This document shows, piece by piece, positions 18,701 through 28,200 of a stretch of DNA of 64,000 bases (positions are counted from its first letter, which is position 1; each line of letters starts with the position of its first letter). Source of the DNA: Pseudomonas sp. AB6 (lineage in GTDB: Bacteria; Pseudomonadota; Gammaproteobacteria; Pseudomonadales; Pseudomonadaceae); NCBI RefSeq assembly GCF_034314105.1, contig NZ_JAVIWJ010000002.1, forward strand, positions 1 to 64,000, in the 5' to 3' direction. The notes beneath the pieces were generated by a model, which saw only the letters and a program-made list of their open reading frames with translations, did not search any database and was not told where the DNA came from. A program made the position numbers and the translations under genes.

Positions 18701-18841
18701 CAGTTCCGGATGCCGTACCCGATCGTCATTAGTCAGACGCACCACGGTCTGCAGGTCACAGTAGTCTGGCAAGTCTTGCGACACGGCGAAACGTGAGGCC
18801 GCTGTAATCAAGTCCTCAACCCAGCGTATTAGTTTCGGCAT
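15788..18841 (-). CDS. traU: TraU, secretion ATPase (DotO/IcmB homologue)
   Basis: A 1017-residue cytoplasmic ATPase of the VirB4-like class that powers assembly and transfer. Walker A GSPGLGKS is near residues 500-507, with later motifs including RVIAIDLNNVMGDD and MLETQDREQRKFGVRTVLSS. The ATG at 18841 has GGAG upstream and overlaps the end of traT by 26 bases, so the two are translationally coupled. This is the largest tra gene and is of full family length. Confidence 0.9.
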   Translation of the reverse strand: MPKLIRWVEDLITAASRFAVSQDLPDYCDLQTVVRLTNDDRVRHPELTAPYIMVNDDGDYCTVYAIAGSFCDTDETAGTDEPYSWAGRILRMTQALTANYRRYGNKLSLVFEDDPERGHEEVKRLLAPQYRSVKRTGIDLTEILDEHVTKLAPWVSRERCYLVCYTGRNALSAHELVDENKRLATLINQSPNARFGQNPVLAEMTGLKIRHDAFLSGVESALRDNGQGVLLQRLDAHAAGQALRAQVDRLGTSDTWQPLLPDDVITPHGVRDGSDHTPFLAPWLNFQLMNQDVQTHGNKLCVNGMWHGSLSVSLGPQAPQTFARLKALVPRHIPWRVRMDVMPGGMASLRVKKGTLDFMAFVPALRPVWNSIESLTRVEQEQPVCVMTIMASTWGDSPEAVTRNLTLLTQAFQSWGICEVTQTFGDPIKAWASTLVASSKGSGPHLLYPPLSQALNLLPLTRPASAWEDDGNALFPTLDGKLYPVGLASSKQNKLTNVICGSPGLGKSVLLNALGNVQVASAQQQLPFIAGVDKGFSMQGQVALLRDSLPPERKDEVVGIVLQNSTKHCRNLFDVQLGAFFPIAPERNWIISILTATCIDPTTGEPPNARDTRQILDRVISMAFTANAETSPRAWTPEVIPEVDAALEKHGLFELHPADWWAGATWYEVRDLLFKAGSVQEAQRAQFQAVPELADMTSFLNHADIQSAFGNVQRDDSSEKLLSYLSRCMTDACSEYKMLAGRTQFVISPNTRVIAIDLNNVMGDDSKSGHLKTGIMFLFAGQVAGGDFALPQYKDELIAAVNPLYHALHLGRLEQLDQEVKTKVYDELHNAAKVPFIFPMLETQDREQRKFGVRTVLSSQYVRDFPAAILQSANSLFMMEVDPKDEPFLIEHFKVPKVTIRNFQRTGSGPAADGSGVPFLGVFRVKGGGTMARILKNALGPLELWALNSSPADSALRRLLYAEVGGATARSMLAEAFPQGTAEKLIALRQKQAGETDTSNVTRTLANELIARRGYNL

Positions 18842-19481
18842 ACAAGTCACTCCGCGTATAGGTGCCCCAGCTTCGAGGGGTTAGCGCCGCCTCTACCGTT
18901 TTTCCGGCGGGCAGCAGCAAAGAGAGGTCGTCAAAAACATCAACAGGCAAAATGAGCGCGCAACCCGCCAGTCGGGTCTGCAGTTTCAAGCGCTTATGAG
19001 GAGCGAGCCGTTTCAGGGCTGCGGCAAACTCGCCGGCTCTCGCGGTCCCCCAAGCTGTTTCCACCTCGCGGGAATGGAGCAACAGCCAACGCCAAACGCG
19101 TTGGCCCTCCCGACGTTGCGTAGGCGTACCGCCCAGCATTGCGAAATGTGCCCGACGCTGCAGGTGATGCACGTCGGCCATCGCCATTCCCGGCAAAAAG
19201 GCAAGGCGACCGTGGGCAGCCGTTGGGCTATCTAGGTGGCCGGCTAGGTAACAGAGCGTGCAGACCGCGTGCAGGTCAGGTGATGCCGCCCGGGCGCCTT
19301 CCCACAACTTGCTCGTTCTCAGCCCACAACAGGCGCACCGGTCACCCACAGCCACCACAGGCGCCGGTGTTTGAGTGTCACCGCTGATGTCGAGCATCAG
19401 AGCAACAAGGGGCGCCTGCTCACGACGTGTGGAGGACGGCGAATCACCCACAACCTGTGTTGAATACATTTCCATAAGCAT
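18816..19481 (-). CDS. traT: TraT, IncI type (DotN/IcmJ homologue)
   Basis: A 221-residue cytoplasmic protein. Two CxxC pairs (CACC near residue 48, CTLC near residue 75) make a zinc-binding site as in DotN/IcmJ, which helps assemble the coupling complex. It overlaps traU. A perfect 13-bp inverted repeat ends seven bases before the start codon and takes in part of the G-rich ribosome site. It is not the F-plasmid surface exclusion lipoprotein of the same name. Confidence 0.78.
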   Translation of the reverse strand: MLMEMYSTQVVGDSPSSTRREQAPLVALMLDISGDTQTPAPVVAVGDRCACCGLRTSKLWEGARAASPDLHAVCTLCYLAGHLDSPTAAHGRLAFLPGMAMADVHHLQRRAHFAMLGGTPTQRREGQRVWRWLLLHSREVETAWGTARAGEFAAALKRLAPHKRLKLQTRLAGCALILPVDVFDDLSLLLPAGKTVEAALTPRSWGTYTRSDLYAETNTLG

Positions 19482-19487
19482 CCCCAG

Positions 19488-19517
19488 CCCCTGTGATAAC
19501 AGCCGTTATCACAGGGG
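19488..19517. repeat. Perfect 13-bp inverted repeat before traT
   Basis: CCCCTGTGATAAC and its exact complement with a 4-base loop fill most of the gap between traR and traT. On the message the downstream arm ends in GGGG, part of the GGGGCTGGGG ribosome site of traT. There is no T run, so it looks more like a translation or RNA-stability element than a terminator. Confidence 0.7.
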
Positions 19518-19526
19518 ACATCTTCG

Positions 19527-19913
19527 TTAGCCCACGGTAACGGGCGACAGGCCTACTTGCGTTTGAGCACGCTTGATCATCTCAGGCACCGCGATCAGGC
19601 ATGCCCCGAATGCAATGGAACCGATGATGTGGGAGGTTTTCACCTGCGGATTATCTTTCTTGGTCTTGGCCGCAATCAGGCCGCCGATCACAAAAATAAC
19701 TCCGGCGAATTGAGCAACGAGCAGCGCGGACTTCATACCTGACGTAGCACCATTTGCCACCGCAGTACCCATGGCCGCTATGTCTCCATCGGCAAAAGCA
19801 GCCACTGGACTGCTTGCCAATACCACCGCTAACCAGTTGATGAACCGGTGGCTCAACTGCTCTTTGAACAAAGTTACGCGCACACAAACCCACAGCTGCA
19901 TGTCTTTAAGCAT
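19527..19913 (-). CDS. traR: TraR, small IncI-type membrane protein (IcmD/DotP-like)
   Basis: A 128-residue protein with a long N-terminal signal-like segment ending ..SSPVAAFADG and two hydrophobic helices (about residues 60-85 and 95-112), the VirB2/IcmD-like arrangement. It sits between traQ and traT as in R64. IcmD-type proteins are inner-membrane parts of the type IVB core. AAGGAA lies before the ATG. Confidence 0.72.
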   Translation of the reverse strand: MLKDMQLWVCVRVTLFKEQLSHRFINWLAVVLASSPVAAFADGDIAAMGTAVANGATSGMKSALLVAQFAGVIFVIGGLIAAKTKKDNPQVKTSHIIGSIAFGACLIAVPEMIKRAQTQVGLSPVTVG

Positions 19914-19986
19914 GGCTAATTCCTTAAATTTTCAGATTGATATCACGATTGAAAGTGCGCATATGCGCGTTAAAAACCCGACCCGC

Positions 19987-20535
19987 TTATTGCATGCCGA
20001 GAGATTTTTGGAGGGCGTCCAAGAGATAAGGATTGCAGACGCAAAACACTCCCAGAACGAACTTTAGCGTACCGGTGGATACATCCTGGCTGGCAGAAAG
20101 CCCGGTGTGACCGTCCTTGAGGGAACGCCGCCAAGTCAGCATGCCCTGCAGAGCAAAAAACACACCCAACATCCTCACCAAGGTCAGCACCGCATTGGCT
20201 GCATCAGCTGCTACCCCAAAAGTGCCCACGTCCACATAGCTAATGGCGTCAAACGTGGCACCTTGCCAACCAAGCTGCCGAGCACCTGCCTGGATCATCT
20301 GGTCCAGACCGGCTAATCCACCGCAGAGCAGTATCCACGCAATCACTTTGCCGCTGCCCTGTGACTGTCCAGGAGCTTTTCGTGACGTACTGGCATGGTG
20401 AACCAGGTAAGTCACTGCACCTACGACAGCAAATAAGGTACCCAGTGTGAATCCGAGTTTGACAAACACACTGTTCAGATTGCCGGACAGGTTGACAAGC
20501 ATTTGGATCGCGTCATTTCCGCTAGGCATAGCCAT
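19987..20535 (-). CDS. traQ: TraQ, IncI-type membrane protein (IcmC/DotE-like)
   Basis: A 182-residue protein with about four hydrophobic helices and a GSGKVIAWILLCGGLAGLDQ block, repeated more weakly later, as in DotE/DotP-type proteins. The order traP-traQ-traR matches R64. The start ATG GCT ATG has AGGTGAG in front. It is probably an inner-membrane component of the core complex. Confidence 0.72.
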   Translation of the reverse strand: MAMPSGNDAIQMLVNLSGNLNSVFVKLGFTLGTLFAVVGAVTYLVHHASTSRKAPGQSQGSGKVIAWILLCGGLAGLDQMIQAGARQLGWQGATFDAISYVDVGTFGVAADAANAVLTLVRMLGVFFALQGMLTWRRSLKDGHTGLSASQDVSTGTLKFVLGVFCVCNPYLLDALQKSLGMQ

Positions 20536-20543
20536 GGCTCACC

Positions 20544-21248
20544 TCACTTGAGAATGCCGGAACTGGTGCGCACCTGACGGTTGTTGGCATCGATGCCGGT
20601 CACGGTCACCGCCCCTAAGCGGTCGCCGACTTGCACAGCCCACGTTTTTTCCTGCCAGTACACCCATGCCATATTCAATTGCACTGCACTTAGGTGCATT
20701 TCCGCCAACGGCGAACTTGGCGCGACAGCAGCGGGTTGTGCACGTCTGTGTGCAGTCACTGGCGTCGACCCCTTGGACGACAATTGAGCCGATAACAAGC
20801 TGTTCTGCGCTTGGAGCTCCAGCACTTGCTGTTGCACTACGGCCAACTGCGCACCCAGCGCTTTGGTGGTCTGCACCAGGCGCTCGATGGCGGTACGATT
20901 AGCCTCGGCAAAACTGCGAACACCGCCGACCATCACCGCCACTTGATCCTGCACCTGAGACAACCCGGGAGAATCATTGACGGACGCCGAGGCCTTATAC
21001 TCGCTGGATACCGGCTGTAGATTACTGCCCTCATTAAAAGCCAGCTGATTAACCGTCGGCGTGTTTGTGCCTTCCGGCGCAAACAAATACCAACCCGCTA
21101 CCACTACAGCCAGCACAGCTGCCACCAGCCAGGGCAATGACAGGCCCAGGAAAAAAGGATGGCTAAGCCAACCGAATCGAGTCCCTAGGATCAACGGCGG
21201 CGGAGCTGCCGATATGGGCTCGGCGCCAGGAAGACTAAACTCATTCAT
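20544..21248 (-). CDS. traP: TraP, bitopic IncI-type conjugation protein
   Basis: A 234-residue protein with a cytoplasmic tail of about 35 residues, one membrane helix (LPWLVAAVLAVVVAGWYLF), a periplasmic coiled coil (about residues 100-150) and a small C-terminal domain. Size and position match R64 traP, the DotF/IcmG counterpart. ATG 21248 overlaps the traO stop (TGATG), so the two are coupled. Confidence 0.78.
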   Translation of the reverse strand: MNEFSLPGAEPISAAPPPLILGTRFGWLSHPFFLGLSLPWLVAAVLAVVVAGWYLFAPEGTNTPTVNQLAFNEGSNLQPVSSEYKASASVNDSPGLSQVQDQVAVMVGGVRSFAEANRTAIERLVQTTKALGAQLAVVQQQVLELQAQNSLLSAQLSSKGSTPVTAHRRAQPAAVAPSSPLAEMHLSAVQLNMAWVYWQEKTWAVQVGDRLGAVTVTGIDANNRQVRTSSGILK

Positions 21249-22606
21249 CACTTATTCTCCTGCAGCTGTCGCTGCTGCTCGATGCGTGCTTGAGTTTGTG
21301 CACGCCATTGATCTTGAGTAGTGGGTTGGATCAGTGCCACCCTCGATGCTTGCACCGGAACAGACTGTCTAATCGCCTCTCCACCCTGGCCCGGAGCGAT
21401 CGCATCGCCTGAGTACACCCCGCGCATGAACTGAATAGCCACCACCTGTCCCTTGGTTATCGTGACCTGCTCTGCCGGGATGCGCGCAGCATCTTCGCTA
21501 AGCACTTTGGATGCTTGGCTCGCGGTACCTCCAGCAATCGCACCCACTACTGCGGTTCCATCCGGTAATCCAGGACGTACGGTCTGAGTGGTAAAACCAT
21601 TGCTCACCACTTGAGTGTTGGCCTGGGAGTACATCTGGCCCACGCCACCAATTCCACTGAGCAACGCCGGCACGACGATCCGGGACATATAACGGTGGTT
21701 AACATCGGTCGCTACGTTCGCGAGCAGGGTGTCGTCTTTGAGCGCGTAGGCATCCACTTTGTAGTTAATGCCATTGAGCGCCATCTCAGAAAAGTGAATC
21801 ACTACACCTTCACCAGCAAGCTTCGCTCCGTCAGTAGCCTTGAGTACTGCACCGGCATAAGGCCCGGTTGGAAGTTTGCCCAGGACCGGTGTGGTGCTGT
21901 TGTCCGAATCAACTCCAATATCAATGGTCCCCGGACCACGCCAGTAAGGCGGAATCACTTCCACCGGTGCACCCACCATTGAAGCGGTCCGAGCATTTGC
22001 AGTGCTTATAGAAGCTTGTACCCGTGCTCCACCGGGTAAAGTTTCACTCCATTTTTGGTAATCACTTCCTGCCTTACCTCCCTCACCCCCGAGGCCGCTT
22101 CCGCTTCCCAACACCTGGGCAACTTGTAAACCTTCTAAGTGCTCTTTGGCCTCTGCGGGCGGTTTGATTCGTTTGAGCAAATCGTCCAACGCTTTCTGAC
22201 GCCTCTCGTCCTCCTTACCGGTATTCGCTGACGCCTGGCTCTGGTCAGTGCGGCTTTGTCTCGCAGTTGACTGCGTGGGTGCAGTCGGTTTTGCGGTTGA
22301 GACCGGCAGTACCACAGGCTCCTGTTCCATCGGGATACTGGCGATAAAACTGCTGTTTTGGAGCTGCGCTGCGTTCCCGCCCTGCTGGTTGTATTTCTTG
22401 AGCAGCTCCCGATACTCCGGCGTTTCTTTACTACTGCCGTGAGAGCCGGCAGTAACTCGATTGATGTCGAGCTGTGATTTTTCTGGTGGCGCGGCAGAGA
22501 GCCAGCTCCACAAAAAATAGGCTCCACCGGCGATCGCTACGACTACACCGATCACCAATGTAATGGTGAGCTTGATGTCTCGTCCTGCATCATTTTTGTT
22601 TGCCAT
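21248..22606 (-). CDS. traO: TraO, core-channel protein (DotG/IcmE, VirB10-like)
   Basis: A 452-residue protein with one N-terminal membrane helix (about residues 12-35), a proline/glutamine-rich middle and a C-terminal VirB10-like beta domain (GPYAGAVLKATDGAKLAGEG, ALNGINYKVDAYALKDD). DotG-type proteins span the envelope and form the central channel. It starts two bases after traN ends. Confidence 0.87.
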   Translation of the reverse strand: MANKNDAGRDIKLTITLVIGVVVAIAGGAYFLWSWLSAAPPEKSQLDINRVTAGSHGSSKETPEYRELLKKYNQQGGNAAQLQNSSFIASIPMEQEPVVLPVSTAKPTAPTQSTARQSRTDQSQASANTGKEDERRQKALDDLLKRIKPPAEAKEHLEGLQVAQVLGSGSGLGGEGGKAGSDYQKWSETLPGGARVQASISTANARTASMVGAPVEVIPPYWRGPGTIDIGVDSDNSTTPVLGKLPTGPYAGAVLKATDGAKLAGEGVVIHFSEMALNGINYKVDAYALKDDTLLANVATDVNHRYMSRIVVPALLSGIGGVGQMYSQANTQVVSNGFTTQTVRPGLPDGTAVVGAIAGGTASQASKVLSEDAARIPAEQVTITKGQVVAIQFMRGVYSGDAIAPGQGGEAIRQSVPVQASRVALIQPTTQDQWRAQTQARIEQQRQLQENK

Positions 22607-22608
22607 AA

Positions 22609-23604
22609 CTACTCCAGAGCCACGTTAAGCGCTGCTGTGCGGCCCATCACCGAGAACGACACATAGGGCGTGAGCGGTAGTTTCCACAGATGCGTTCCAT
22701 CCGCCGACGATAGGGTGGCTTCAAACTCGTCACGGATATCGGCTCGCGATCTGACATAAAGGTCATCCCCCAATTGCCAAACAGTTGTGTCCGGGACACC
22801 GCCCGTGATTTTGAGTTGCCGCGCCTCTTTAGGGGGTACTCCGTCCAGGAATGCCTGAAGAGTTCGGTCATGTAGGCCAATACGCGTCTCTGGAGCAGAG
22901 CCAGACAGAGCTGCGGGTCCACGTCTGGGTACCCGCATATCCAGACGACTATCAACGGTCCAGGTTTTGGCCGGGGTATCTGATTCACCACTGGTAACGT
23001 TCAGCACGATTGGCACTGAAAGCCCGTCGAGATAAACCGTGATGTTGCCGCTCATAAATGGCTTACTGGCAGACACAACCAGTACGGGGCTGTTAGGCAC
23101 CCAATAAACGACAATCGCTGGATTTCCACTAAGTGGCGCCGCGCCAAGCTTCCATGGCGCGCCGGTACTGTCGATGAAGCTCAGCGAACTGGGATAGTTC
23201 ACGGCCGTGCGCACCAACGGCAGGCTAGCACCAGGTGCTAGATCAACCGTAATTGCGCTGATCCTTGGCACGATCGCCGTTTGCGGTGACGCGATAGCCT
23301 GATCTATTTCTGTGGCCTGGCCCATCAATTGTCGAACCTGCTTAGGCGACAGTGGGGATATGGCGTCTTGGGCCTGGCTGTAGAGCGGTGACGGCGGCGG
23401 TAAAGGGTCGTTGCCTGAGGCCACTTGAGCGTTGGCCGGTACCGACGATGACGGCGCGGAGATGACAGAGCCAGATGCTCCGCCGGCCGACGCCCATCCT
23501 GTTGGATCAGCAACGTGAGCAGTCTGTGAACTGGTATTCCCGTCAGCCGCCCAGGCGTAACCGCCTGCGGCCAACCATATGGCCAGCGCAATGTGCGTTT
23601 TCAT
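22609..23604 (-). CDS. traN: TraN, outer-membrane core protein (DotH/IcmK)
   Basis: A 331-residue exported protein with a signal peptide (MKTHIALAIWLAAGGYAWAA). A conserved central block includes IVPRISAITVDLAPGASLPL and IVVYWVPNSPVLVVSASKPF. DotH forms the outer-membrane ring with DotC and DotD, whose homologues TraI and TraH are encoded upstream. It is immediately followed by traO. Confidence 0.86.
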   Translation of the reverse strand: MKTHIALAIWLAAGGYAWAADGNTSSQTAHVADPTGWASAGGASGSVISAPSSSVPANAQVASGNDPLPPPSPLYSQAQDAISPLSPKQVRQLMGQATEIDQAIASPQTAIVPRISAITVDLAPGASLPLVRTAVNYPSSLSFIDSTGAPWKLGAAPLSGNPAIVVYWVPNSPVLVVSASKPFMSGNITVYLDGLSVPIVLNVTSGESDTPAKTWTVDSRLDMRVPRRGPAALSGSAPETRIGLHDRTLQAFLDGVPPKEARQLKITGGVPDTTVWQLGDDLYVRSRADIRDEFEATLSSADGTHLWKLPLTPYVSFSVMGRTAALNVALE

Positions 23605-23686
23605 AATGTTTCCTTAATACATCGAGAGCCAAGCATGCGCTTGGATTAAGGCAGGATTGTTCTAGCGTGTGCTGGGCAGCTCAGTT

Positions 23687-24088
23687 TTAGATGAGGCCGT
23701 TGTCGAGGCAGTCTTGTTTCCAGCCTTCGGCTAACTCCCATTCGATTTCAGCGTAGGTGTCTGCAAGATCTTGCATGTATTGCTCGTGCCTCAGACCACT
23801 CTCCAGATCCAGCCGCTTTTTCTCTTGGTTTGGAGCCGCTTCACAACACTGCTCGTACGCTAGGGCGTAATGCTCGGCCAACTGCGGGATATCGCGCAGC
23901 AGTAACGGTGCATTCGCACCATAGTGATGCCAGTCAAAGAAGTCATAATATGCAAGCTGGTCCACAGCGTCGTATGCAGCTTGAGCGGCGGCCTCTGCCT
24001 CTTTTTCAAAACCACCAATACCATTGAGACAGATCACACCCATCCAGAGTAAACGAGCAGCCAGTGCTGCTTCGAATGCAAGATTCAT
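23687..24088 (-). CDS. Unknown acidic protein between traM and traN
   Basis: A 133-residue, strongly acidic, helical protein with many Ala, Glu and Tyr and no signal peptide. It begins 14 bases after traM and is followed by 82 bases before traN. R64 has no gene here, so it is an accessory gene in the transfer operon. I do not recognise a family. Position suggests a cytoplasmic helper or a cargo gene. Confidence 0.6.
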   Translation of the reverse strand: MNLAFEAALAARLLWMGVICLNGIGGFEKEAEAAAQAAYDAVDQLAYYDFFDWHHYGANAPLLLRDIPQLAEHYALAYEQCCEAAPNQEKKRLDLESGLRHEQYMQDLADTYAEIEWELAEGWKQDCLDNGLI

Positions 24089-24102
24089 AGCTGGTATCCG
24101 CC

Positions 24103-24813
24103 TCAGTTAGCGTTGCTGGTGATCACCTGCATAACCTCAAGTCCCTTGTGTTTCACGCGCACGTCAGTTTGCTGAATGCGTTGAGTGAAGATAAAACGCT
24201 GGGGTGGGCTGCTGGACTGCTGGCCTTCTAGTTTTAAGGTTACAGGGTACTGAAACTCCCAAGTGAAGATGCCGCCCGGAGCCCCCCTGCTGCGGATCAC
24301 GCCAGGTCCTACCTCTACCGAGAGATTCATGCGCTGATCCCTTACGGCAGCCAACACATTGGAAGTTGTCAACGCCTTGTAGTAGTCCGGATAACCCATT
24401 TCTGAATAGTCCTCGCTCACTGCAGTCATCTGGTTTCGATAGTGCACAAAGTCCAACGTGAAGCTGTTGCGAATCGTGTCGGCTCCAAACGCAGCTACGT
24501 CACTCTGCGAGAACCCCGGCTTATCCAGGGGAAATGCTGGAATCACGCGGCCATTCTCAGTGGTGAAGTATTTCACCGGTGCATGGGCCACCTGCCAGCC
24601 CAAGTAAATGTTCAAGCCGATGGACAACGCCAGACCAACACCTACCCAGAGCAGTACGATTAGGCAGCGATGCGCGAATGCGGCCCCCAGCTCTCGGTGA
24701 CGCTGACCTGCCATGGCATGTTCGAAAGCTGCAGCATCGTCTGTCTGCCTAGCTACGCGTTCGTCCCCTGCAGGAGTTTCATCCACGAGGCTGTTCACAT
24801 CGGGTGTCTGCAT
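24103..24813 (-). CDS. traM: TraM, bitopic core protein (DotI/IcmL)
   Basis: A 236-residue protein from ATG 24813, where GAGGAGC is well spaced; the upstream TTG was rejected. One membrane helix (about residues 47-70) is followed by a periplasmic domain with the IcmL-type stretch ENGRVIPAFPLDKPGFSQSD and a C-terminal IFTQRIQQTDVRVKHKGLEV. DotI/TraM forms a VirB8-like inner-membrane ring. Confidence 0.86.
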   Translation of the reverse strand: MQTPDVNSLVDETPAGDERVARQTDDAAAFEHAMAGQRHRELGAAFAHRCLIVLLWVGVGLALSIGLNIYLGWQVAHAPVKYFTTENGRVIPAFPLDKPGFSQSDVAAFGADTIRNSFTLDFVHYRNQMTAVSEDYSEMGYPDYYKALTTSNVLAAVRDQRMNLSVEVGPGVIRSRGAPGGIFTWEFQYPVTLKLEGQQSSSPPQRFIFTQRIQQTDVRVKHKGLEVMQVITSNAN

Positions 24814-24828
24814 TTCATTGCTCCTCAA

Positions 24829-25176
24829 TTACTGATACTTCTGCCAAGGATCGATGCTGCTGGGGATGTTGCTATTGATTTGGTTCACTGCGGCTTGGCA
24901 CACCTTGTCCGCGACCTGATTCATGATGTCTTGCAGACTTGGAAACGACGGCAAGCTAATGCTCGTGGTGCGAATACGTGACAGGCAGGCCTGGAGTTGG
25001 TCTGACACTGTGCGTTCGCGGTCAGCCCATGAATCGGCCGCCAATTTGGCTTGGGCATATCCAGCCTGACTGCCCTGTGTTGCCGCTTGGCCGGAGCGGC
25101 AGGTCGTTGCATTTACTACAACCGGCAAGCAGCACAAAACCGTCAGCAGTGCGCCGCACATGCTTTTCTTCAACAT
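24829..25176 (-). CDS. traL: TraL-like exported protein
   Basis: A 115-residue protein from ATG 25176 with a signal peptide (MLKKSMCGALLTVLCCLPVV..NA). The mature part has conserved cysteines (TTCRSG.., QACLSRI.., DKVCQAA) and ends SIDPWQKYQ. R64 TraL has this size and style. Here the gene follows the primase gene; I recall it preceding sogL in R64. The upstream 89 codons of the frame overlap the primase gene and were excluded. Confidence 0.68.
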   Translation of the reverse strand: MLKKSMCGALLTVLCCLPVVVNATTCRSGQAATQGSQAGYAQAKLAADSWADRERTVSDQLQACLSRIRTTSISLPSFPSLQDIMNQVADKVCQAAVNQINSNIPSSIDPWQKYQ

Positions 25177-25201
25177 GCTGAGTTCCTTTGCTGTTAGCGC
25201 T

Positions 25202-28200
25202 TTACGCCGGGCGGGGATCGCTTGGCAGTGCTGAGGGTGCCGCCGCCGGTGCGGACTTTGGGAGCGTATTGTCATCACTCCAGCGTTCATCAAACCCGAG
25301 GCGCGCATGCAGTGCCGGCGGTACTTCAGCGGGCTTATCAAGCTTGCCGATACGCACCGCAGTGTCGCCATCCAGTTTGAACGCAATGTTTTCGCGTGAG
25401 ACAGCGACTCCGCCTGAGCGGTTAATTGCATTGCCGCTGCCAATCGGAACCAGACCCGCAGCTGTAAGCACGTTAAACACCATCGCCGGTGCGTCTTGAC
25501 TACCTGGAAGGCTCACCAGCACATGCTGAAATTGCCCATCTTGACGCACTACACCTTGCAAATAAGGACCATCACCACGCACCAGGAGCATGTCAAGGTG
25601 GCCATCCTCAGACCAACTGCTCATCACAGGCTGCCCTGCTGCTTTGTTGTCGACGCCTGGACGTGGTGCCGACAGCGCATCACCAGTTTTGGAGCTTCCT
25701 TGCCCGTCCGGGGTCAACCAAAACAGACCATCTTTTGGCGTCGAAGGCAGCGGGATATCCAATCGCGTCCGGGCCATCAACGCTTGCTGAACCTGACCAA
25801 AGCGCTGAACGTCGTAAGCCGCCAGTTTCACACCGTCATCTTGCCCGGTGCGGACCGATGTACCACCCATCACCGTCAACGACCATTGGTTGCGGTGCGC
25901 ATTTTTTTCATCAAAACGCATGGTGACGCCTTGATCATCCTTGATGGGCACGCGAACGACGACTGGCTCTTTGCCTAGCCACTGCAAGGTGACCACCTTG
26001 CCAGGCTGAACACGCGTTTCGCGTAGCAAACCTGCTAATTCCTTGCCCCAGTATGTCTGCTGGCCCGTTTTGGTACGCAGCTTGATGTATGTACTGTCGG
26101 TATTGCCATCTTCAAAGCGGAATGGCGCGCTCCCAAATGCAATCACCTTGCCGGTAACGCCCTGCTGTGCAGCTTGATGGTTCTGATGGACTTCAGGTGA
26201 GATGGTTTTCGTGAAGCCATTCCCCGGGGAAGGCTGCTCGTCGCTCGAAGCAGGCTGTTCATTCGAGGATGCCTGAGTCACTTTTTTTTCGGCCGACTGG
26301 CGAGCATCTGATTGCGGAATCTCGCCAATGCCCATTACCGGGTTGGCTACTGGCGCGGGAGCTGCTGCAGGTTTGCTCACGGTAGTTGCTGCGTCCGCCG
26401 GGGAGTCCGCCGGCTCCGCAGACGGTTGATGCGATGCGCCGTATGCCGGCGGCGGCTCCCCGTTGATAGAATCCCTTTCCACGGTCGTGTCTTGCAAGGC
26501 TTTGCGAGCCTCTACCAGCTGCATTTGCTGAGCAGGATTTTTCATCGTCACATTGAGCTGATGCTGGGCAATCAAACCGATCGCCTTTCTTTGAAACGCA
26601 TCGCTACCAGTCAGCTCGATCCGTCCCCGGTAATACTCTGCAGCAGTCAGCAGCGCTGCCAGCACCTTCTCATCATTTTGGCTGGCACCATCGACCATTT
26701 CTAGGCGCATGCCCCGATCGATGAACGCCGGCTCGCCATCGAGCTTGTAAAGCACCGTCTTGTCGCTTTGCAATTCACTGGTGAGCCGCGACAGAAGTGC
26801 ATCTTTGTCGATTTGACTAACTTTTGGCTGTGCCTCTTCATTCCGTGGTCGAGGTGGACCTACCCAGATCGAATCGCCGCCGGTCTGTGCCACCGGCTGC
26901 GCTTCGTCACTGCCAGCCTGCACCAGGCGCGGCGTTATCACCGGTTCTTCTGCCGGCATGGTTCCGGCTACGTCAGTAGCCAAAACGGGCTTCACATCCG
27001 GCAACGGGGTAGCACCGAGGTCAATCGTCTCGACTTGCATTTCCGGCTGCGCCACAGGCAGCGGAATGTTGTCGAGGTCAATGAGTTCACCAGCCAGTGC
27101 GGACCGAGCCTGGTCCGCAGGGATATCCGACAATTGCTCATCGGTCCATCCTTGGCTTTGCAACATGTTGCGCTCGTCGGGAGTGAGTTCAGTACCTAAC
27201 TCAACAGTCAACTGTGTGGCCAACGGGGCTTTTACAGCTACGTCGGAAGCTTCCTTGAGCAATTCGGGCTCGGATTTCGGCGAAGGTTCAGAGGTAAGCG
27301 TCTCTGACGATTGCGGTTCCGCTGCCTCTACCAGGCCTGCTGCTAATCCCATTAGCGGAGCTTGAGAATCCACGGCAGCGGTTGCTGTGGATGCTTCGTC
27401 GAGTTGCGGTTGCATGGGGTTTTTTGGCGTGCGGGGGCTACGGGGCTTTTTAGCGGCCGGTGCCGGTGCCGTGACCTCACCGGGAATGGTCGGAGTTTCG
27501 GAAGGTAGATATGGCGACATGCCTGAATCTTCAGGTGTGCGATCGTCCTGCATGGTGTAACCCTCATTTATCTGATTGAGTACCGGCACGACGTGACTGC
27601 GCACCGCGTCAAGGCCTCGTGATTGGTGAAGATCGTTGTAATCAGTCAGCCCCCGGGCTTTTTCTTCATCGGTAAAATCGGGGTATAGGACTTGGCCACC
27701 GACTTGCTCAGCAGCCAACGTGGCCATCATTAGCCCCTTGTTCTCCGCTTTGGCGTGGTCAAAGTCCGCCAGAAACAGGTGAGTGCTGTCGGGAAATTGC
27801 TCATGCAGCACTTTGGCTACGGCCACCATGTTTCCGGCATCGATAGTCATCACAACTGGATGCCCTGTGGCCAAATTCAGGCTCCGGGCAGTGGCATACC
27901 CTTCGGCGTACAACAACGGTTGATCTGCCGTCAGCGCCCCCCCGACCACCAGGAAGTGCCCTTGTTTGGGCGCATCCTTGAAGAGGAACTTTTCCCCGTC
28001 GGGTGAGATGTATTGCAGAGTTCTGAACTCACCGGAGGCATTAAAAAACGGCACCACGAGGGCGCCGTTTTTTGTTTGGCGGAGGTCGGGCGTAGGAGGT
28101 ATTCCCTTGCGCACCATATACGGATGCGCAGGTTCGGCCGCAGGCAATCGATCGTAGAGATTCTTCGCTGCCAGCGTTTGTTTAACGTAGGTCTCTTCGC

